Assembly: GCA_020853025.1 (NCBI GenBank)
Contig: JADYZP010000059.1
Location: 1-37,530 of the forward strand
Direction: 5' to 3'
From: Burkholderiales bacterium
GTDB taxonomy: Bacteria > Pseudomonadota > Gammaproteobacteria > Burkholderiales > Casimicrobiaceae
DNA: 37,530 nucleotides
Below are positions 33,384 to 37,530 of the stretch, in pieces; position 1 is the stretch's first letter, and every line of letters starts with the position of its first letter. The notes beneath the pieces were generated by a model. The model did no database searches. It worked only from the letters and a program-made list of their open reading frames with translations, and was not told the DNA's origin. The translations under genes were made by a program, and so were the position numbers.

Positions 33384-33672
33384 CCGGAAGTCGGCAAGCG
33401 CACACCCGCAGCGTCACGTTGCTGGTCGGCGGCATGCACGTCGTTCGTGGCGACCTCCCGGTGACGACCTCGATCGTCCCCGCGCAGGAGGCGTCGGGAC
33501 GGTGGGAATCGGCGCTCGTGCGTCGAGGCAAGACGGCGTCTGCGAATCGGGATGCGGCGTAGTGACGATTGCTGCCGTTTCGACGCTGACGCCAGCAGCT
33601 TGACCAATTGCCTGACAACGCAAATACTCGACTTCCGCAGTCTCGTTTTTCCATCCGCACCCGGAGACCCCC
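33384..33672. other. Intergenic region with no recognisable gene
   Basis: Between the terminator and the acyl-CoA dehydrogenase gene. The short open frames here have no recognisable content. It should hold the promoter of the dehydrogenase operon, but no convincing -35/-10 pair or TTAAG box was seen. A GGAG ribosome binding site lies at 33663-33666. Confidence 0.6.
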
Positions 33673-34833
33673 ATGTCGACACGCTCGGATCCGCACCAGG
33701 ACATTCGTGACGCGATCCGCGATCTGTGTGCGCAGTTCCCGGCCGACTACTTCAGGAAGATCGACGAGGAGCGCGGCTACCCCGAAACCTTCGTCGACGC
33801 GCTGACCAAGGCAGGCTGGCTCGCAGCGCTGATCCCGCAGGAATACGGCGGCTCGGGACTCTCGCTGACCGAGGCGTCGATCATCATGGAGGAGATCAAC
33901 CGCTGCGGCGGCAACTCGGGCGCGTGCCACGGTCAGATGTACAACATGGGCACGCTGCTGCGTCACGGTTCGGAGGAGCAAAAGCGCCGGTACCTGCCGC
34001 GGATCGCCAGCGGCGAACTGCGCCTGCAGTCGATGGCGGTCACCGAGCCGACCAGCGGCACCGACACCACCAGGATCCGCACGACGGCGGTGCGCCGCGG
34101 CGACCGCTACGTCGTCAACGGGCAGAAGGTATGGATCTCGCGGGTCCAGCATTCGGACTTGATGATCCTGTTGGCGCGCACGACGCCGGCCGAGCAGTCG
34201 GCAAAGAAGTCGCTGGGCATGTCGATCTTCCTGGTCGACCTCGAGCAGGCGATCGGGCACTGCATGACGGTGCAGCCGATCTCCAACATGGTCAACCACG
34301 AGACCAACGAACTATTTTTCGACAACCTCGAAATTCCCGCGGAGAGCCTGATCGGCGAGGAAGACCACGGCTTCCGCTACATCCTCGACGGCCTGAACGC
34401 CGAGCGTACGCTGATCGCGGCCGAATGCATCGGCGACGGTCACTGGTTCATCGACAAGGTGACCGCCTATGCAAAGGAACGCGTCGTCTTCGATCGCCCG
34501 ATCGGGCAGAACCAGGGCGTGCAGTTTCCGATCGCCCGCGCGCACGTCAACATCGAGGCCGCAAGCCTGATGCGCTTTCGCGCCTGCACGCTGTTCGACG
34601 CGAAACAGCCCTGCGGCGCCGAGGCGAACATGGCGAAGCTCTTGGCCGCCGACGCGTCGTGGGAAGCGGCCAACGCCTGCCTGCAGTTCCACGGCGGCTT
34701 CGGCTTCGCCGTCGAATACGATATCGAGCGCAAGTTCCGCGAAACGCGGCTCTACCAGGTGGCGCCGATCTCCACCAATCTCATCCTCTCGTACGTCGCC
34801 GAGCACGTGCTGGGCCTGCCGCGATCGTTCTGA
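33673..34833 (+). CDS. Acyl-CoA dehydrogenase family flavoprotein
   Basis: 386 residues with the three acyl-CoA dehydrogenase domains: N-terminal helical, central beta (AVTEPTSGTDTTRIRTTAVR, FAD contact) and C-terminal helical. The usual catalytic glutamate sits in a YQIYEGT loop; here that loop reads YQVAPIST (Tyr361-), so the position is Pro365. A glutamate in the helix-G segment (Glu244, LNAERTLIAAE) aligns with the base used by isovaleryl-CoA dehydrogenase, so the enzyme may still be active with a relocated base. The substrate is unknown. GGAG precedes the ATG. The next gene, an MmgE/PrpD homologue, starts 10 bp after the stop, pointing to one operon for a short or branched acid. Confidence 0.88.
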   Translation: MSTRSDPHQDIRDAIRDLCAQFPADYFRKIDEERGYPETFVDALTKAGWLAALIPQEYGGSGLSLTEASIIMEEINRCGGNSGACHGQMYNMGTLLRHGSEEQKRRYLPRIASGELRLQSMAVTEPTSGTDTTRIRTTAVRRGDRYVVNGQKVWISRVQHSDLMILLARTTPAEQSAKKSLGMSIFLVDLEQAIGHCMTVQPISNMVNHETNELFFDNLEIPAESLIGEEDHGFRYILDGLNAERTLIAAECIGDGHWFIDKVTAYAKERVVFDRPIGQNQGVQFPIARAHVNIEAASLMRFRACTLFDAKQPCGAEANMAKLLAADASWEAANACLQFHGGFGFAVEYDIERKFRETRLYQVAPISTNLILSYVAEHVLGLPRSF

Positions 34834-34843
34834 AGCGCTGGCC

Positions 34844-36253
34844 ATGCACACCCGAGTCGATTCCCCGTTCCCGCCGTCGTCCGCAACCGATCCGCATCCG
34901 ACCGCGACGCTCGCGCACTTCGCCTCCGGCCTGCGCTTCGAAGACATTCCGGACACGGTCGTACGTCGCGCCGAGGACCTGCTGCTCGACTGGTTCGGCT
35001 CCGCACTTGCCGGCCGCGGCGCGCGCGCGGTCGCCACCCTCGACCGCTTCGCCGTCGCGATGGGCCCGGCGGACGGTCCCTGCGAGGTGCTCGTCTCCCG
35101 CCGCGGGACGAGCCCGCTGTTCGCCGCGCTGGTCAACGGCGCCGCGTCGCACTACGCCGAGCAGGACGACGTGCACAACGGCTCGGTGTTCCATCCGGGC
35201 TCGGTCGTCTTCCCGCCGGCGCTGGCGACCGCGCAGGCGCAGCGCGCGTCCGGCCGCGACCTGCTGACCGCCGCGGTCGCCGGCTACGAGGTCGGTATCC
35301 GCGTCGGCGAGTTCCTCGGGCGCTCGCACTACAGGGTGTTCCACACGACGGGTACCGCCGGCACCGTCGCCTCCGCCGCGGCGACCGGTCGCCTGCTCGG
35401 ACTGTCGAACGATCAGATGCAGCACGCCTTCGGCTCTGCCGGGACGCAGGCCGCGGGCCTGTGGGAATTCCTGCGCGACGCGGCGGACTCGAAGCAATTG
35501 CACACCGCCAAGGCCTGCGCCGACGGTCTGCTGGCCGCATTCATCGCGCGCGACGGCTTCACCGGCGCAAGAAGGATTCTCGAAGGCAACCAGGGCATGG
35601 CCGCCGGCATGTCGAGCGACGCCGATCCTGCCCGGCTCACCGACGGGCTCGGCACGCGCTGGGCACTGGCCGAAACGTCGTTCAAGTTCCACGCGTCGTG
35701 CCGGCACACGCATCCGGCCGCTGACGCCCTGCTGCAACTGCTGGTCGAGCATGCGCTGCCGCCGGAGCACATCGAGCGCGTGACCGCGCGCGTGCACCAG
35801 GCGGCGATCGACGTGCTGGGTCCGGTCGTCGATCCGCAGACCGTCCACCAGTCGAAGTTCTCGATGGGCACGGTGCTGGGCTTGATCGGCGTCTTCCATC
35901 GCGCCGGGCTCGGCGAGTTCGAGCAGCACTTCCGCAATCCTGCAGTGGTCGCGCTGCGCGAGCGCGTGCGCATGGAGCACGACGCCGAAGTCGAGGCGGC
36001 GTACCCGCGCCGATGGATCGGCAAGGTCGAGGTCCTGACCACCGACGGCCGCACGCTCTCCGCGCGCGTCGACGAGCCGAAGGGCGATCCCGGCAACACG
36101 CTGTCGCGCGACGAGGTGATCGACAAGGCGCTGCGGCTTGCCGCGTTTGCCGACGCCGCGACGGCGGATGAAGTGCGGAGGATCGCGGCGAAGATTTTTG
36201 CGCTCGCCGAAGTTCCGGAGGTCGGTGCGCTTCTGCCGCGAGCAAGCGGCTGA
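34844..36253 (+). CDS. MmgE/PrpD family protein
   Basis: 469 residues with the MmgE/PrpD fold: an N-terminal all-helical domain (LLLDWFGSALAGRGARAV, AEQDDVHNGSVFHPGSVVFP, FHTTGTAGTVASAAATGRLL) and a C-terminal alpha/beta domain from about residue 270 (FHASCRHTHPAADALLQL). The family includes 2-methylcitrate dehydratase, cis-aconitate decarboxylase and iminodisuccinate epimerase, so a lyase or isomerase acting on a di- or tricarboxylate is likely. No methylcitrate-cycle genes (prpB, prpC) are present. Operon context with an acyl-CoA dehydrogenase suggests catabolism of a CoA-linked acid, which is inference. It is convergent with the broken VWA gene, 20 bp apart. Confidence 0.87.
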   Translation: MHTRVDSPFPPSSATDPHPTATLAHFASGLRFEDIPDTVVRRAEDLLLDWFGSALAGRGARAVATLDRFAVAMGPADGPCEVLVSRRGTSPLFAALVNGAASHYAEQDDVHNGSVFHPGSVVFPPALATAQAQRASGRDLLTAAVAGYEVGIRVGEFLGRSHYRVFHTTGTAGTVASAAATGRLLGLSNDQMQHAFGSAGTQAAGLWEFLRDAADSKQLHTAKACADGLLAAFIARDGFTGARRILEGNQGMAAGMSSDADPARLTDGLGTRWALAETSFKFHASCRHTHPAADALLQLLVEHALPPEHIERVTARVHQAAIDVLGPVVDPQTVHQSKFSMGTVLGLIGVFHRAGLGEFEQHFRNPAVVALRERVRMEHDAEVEAAYPRRWIGKVEVLTTDGRTLSARVDEPKGDPGNTLSRDEVIDKALRLAAFADAATADEVRRIAAKIFALAEVPEVGALLPRASG

Positions 36254-36273
36254 TGTCCGCCTGAGCTACTCCC

Positions 36274-36780
36274 TCACTGCCGCAGCGCATCGATACCCTT
36301 CACGATGCCCGACAGCGTGAGCGGAAACATCCGCGGACCGAGCTTCTGCAGCACGATCTGCGTCGAGCGCGTGTATTCCCACGCGCGTTCGGGCTCCGGG
36401 TTCCACCAGGCGACGCGGCGGAAATGCCCGAAAATGCGCGTCAGCCAGACGATGCCCGCCTCGTCGTTCGAATACTCGACGCTGCCGCCGGCCTGCACCA
36501 GCTCGTAGGGGCTCATCGCCGCGTCGCCGACGAAAATCGCTTTCCAGTCGGGCCCGTAGGTGCGGATCAGGTCGAGCTCCTCGGGTACGCCTTCGCGCGC
36601 AAATCGGCGCAGCCGGCGCAGCGCGACCTTGATGTTGCGCGTGTTGAGCTCGACGTCGCCGTCCAGATTGCGGAAGCTGCGCTCGTCCCAGACCTTGACC
36701 GCGCTTTTCGACCCGCCGCCTTGCTGCCCGATGCGTACGCCATCGGGGTTGTAGCCGTAGGCGCCGAAGGTGCTGCGCGC
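36274..36780 (-). pseudogene. CoxE-like VWA-domain protein, internally deleted and 5'-truncated
   Basis: Read on the minus strand, FGAYGYNPDGVRIGQQGG, KVWDERSFRNLDGDVELNTR, NIKVALRRLRRFAREG and PEELDL match the middle of a CoxE-like VWA protein family of about 390 residues. The sequence then jumps directly to IRTYGPDWKAIFVGDAAMSP, the C-terminal part (YELVQAGGSVEY, AWWNPEPERAWEYT, RMFPLTLSGI). Roughly 100-130 residues between, including the DIGGSM-type MIDAS that binds metal, are missing in frame at about 36560-36580. The N-terminal 150 or so residues are also gone: homology stops near 36775 where IS91-like sequence begins. The open frame continues into the IS but has no meaning there. Confidence 0.75.
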
Positions 36781-37530
36781 ACAGACGTTGCTCCGACGGT
36801 TCCGGGGCGCAAGGCCGGCAATGGGGCCGGCATTTGCATCGCGGAGCAGCCGACGACGGGCCGGTGCCGCAGTACGTGGAGCGGGAGTTCCGCCGCTACC
36901 TCGACTGCGGCATCCTCGCCCACGGCTTCGCCCGGGCACGGTGCGGCAACTGCGGGCACGACTTCCTGATCGCCTTCTCCTGCAAAGGGCGCGCCGTTTG
37001 CCCTTCGTGCAATGCCCGGCGCATGGTGGAGACGGCGGCGCATCTGACCGATCACGTCTTCCCACGCCTGCCGGTGCGGCAGTGGGTGTTGGTGGTGCCG
37101 AAGCGCCTGCGCTACTTCCTGCACCGCGACGCCGACCTCCAGGGTGCCGCCTTGCGCCTGTTCCTGCGCCTGGTGGAGCAACGCCTGCGCGCGCACAGTC
37201 CGGGCGCGGGAACTTCGGCCCGTCTCGGCGCAGTGGCCTTCATCCACCGTTTCGGTTCCACCCTCAATCCCCACCTGCACTTTCACTGCGTGGTCATCGA
37301 GGGGGTGTTCGAGCCCGATCCGGCGGGCAGTGTCATCTTCCAGCCGCGACCGGGCTCGATGCGAACGCCATCGCCCAAGTGCAAGCGTGCCTACGCCGGC
37401 GCTTGCTTCGCAGCTTCGTGCGGCGCGGCTTGCTGCCAGGCGATGACGCACGGGCGATGGGGCAATGGCAACACGGCGGTGGCTTTTCCGTCGACGCGTC
37501 GGTGCGCATCGAGGCCGCTGACCGCGCGGG
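36781..37530 (+). mobile_element. IS91-family element, left part
   Basis: Begins close to the point where the VWA homology ends (36775-36800) and runs off the window. The exact end cannot be set: IS91 elements have no long inverted repeats. A small GCCGGC-flanked hairpin lies around 36812-36832 and may belong to the terminal region. Confidence 0.6.
36858..37530 (+). pseudogene. IS91-family transposase (Y2 HUH), frameshifted and incomplete
   Basis: From 36861: PVPQYVEREFRRYLDCGILA, then a zinc-binding domain with CGNCG and CPSCNARRM, then HVFPRLPVRQWVLVVPKRLR, and the HUH motif in NPHLHFHCVVIEGVF. These are the zinc-binding and Y2-transposase domains of IS91-type rolling-circle transposases. 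After VIFQPR (about 37346) the homologous reading moves to another frame, continuing GLDANAIAQVQACLRRRLLR and FVRRGLLPGDDARAMGQW to the window end. A single missing base in CCG-CGACC restores the frame, so this copy has a one-base deletion or the assembly has an error. The N-terminal 30-40 residues expected for the family are not recognisable, and the catalytic tyrosines lie beyond the window. Confidence 0.82.

Noticed and set aside
33305..33562. 85-codon open frame after the degP-like gene
   Set aside because: It runs through the terminator hairpin and T-run and has no recognisable content.
32368..34299. Minus-strand open frame of 643 codons
   Set aside because: Antisense of the degP-like gene and the acyl-CoA dehydrogenase gene, both of which are unmistakable on the plus strand.

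Overview
This is GC-rich proteobacterial DNA, most likely from a betaproteobacterium. The evidence is the gene set: a KefB-type antiporter, a proteobacterial GshA, RF3, DUF3014, UPF0149/YecA, NikR, a PCuAC copper chaperone, a Do-family protease and a secreted protein with a DUF5648-like tail. The species cannot be named from the window. It reads as ordinary chromosome with mobile-element debris at both ends. No tRNA, rRNA, CRISPR array, prophage or obvious defence island was seen.

Left edge (1-960): the 5' part of an IS1634-family transposase on the minus strand with a terminator hairpin in front of it, then a C-terminal scrap of an IS3-family transposase. 961-7532: an MFS transporter, a degenerate HtrA-like PDZ protein, an enolase-superfamily enzyme, a pirin and a KefB-like antiporter. 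7529-11130: an ABC-F protein (Uup) and gshA on the minus strand, separated by a 101-bp inverted repeat. 11395-16869: an alpha/beta hydrolase, a GNAT enzyme, a rhomboid protease, DNA polymerase IV, a universal stress protein and a DUF3014 membrane protein. 16981-20952: prfC, a two-gene unit for a glycine-zipper lipoprotein and a glycine/tryptophan-rich exported protein, and two small unknown proteins. 21034-26219: cardiolipin synthase, a small GNAT, an RpiR-type SIS remnant, a UPF0149 protein, a PCuAC copper chaperone, a ketopantoate-reductase-like enzyme and NikR.

The most coherent block is 26415-33383: a QseB/PmrA-type response regulator and its kinase (overlapping by ATGA), a very large secreted M36 metallopeptidase, and a Do-family (HtrA) periplasmic protease closed by a strong terminator. 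The promoter regions of the regulator and of the HtrA gene carry the same tandem site (YTAAG, 6 nt, TTAAG; 11-bp period) at nearly the same distance from a -10-like hexamer. I infer one regulon in which the two-component system controls itself, probably the M36 enzyme by read-through, and the HtrA protease: an exported-proteolysis and envelope-stress module.

Right edge (33673-37530): an acyl-CoA dehydrogenase and an MmgE/PrpD gene in one operon, then a CoxE-like VWA gene that has lost its MIDAS region and is cut by an IS91-family element. The IS91 transposase is itself frameshifted and runs off the window.
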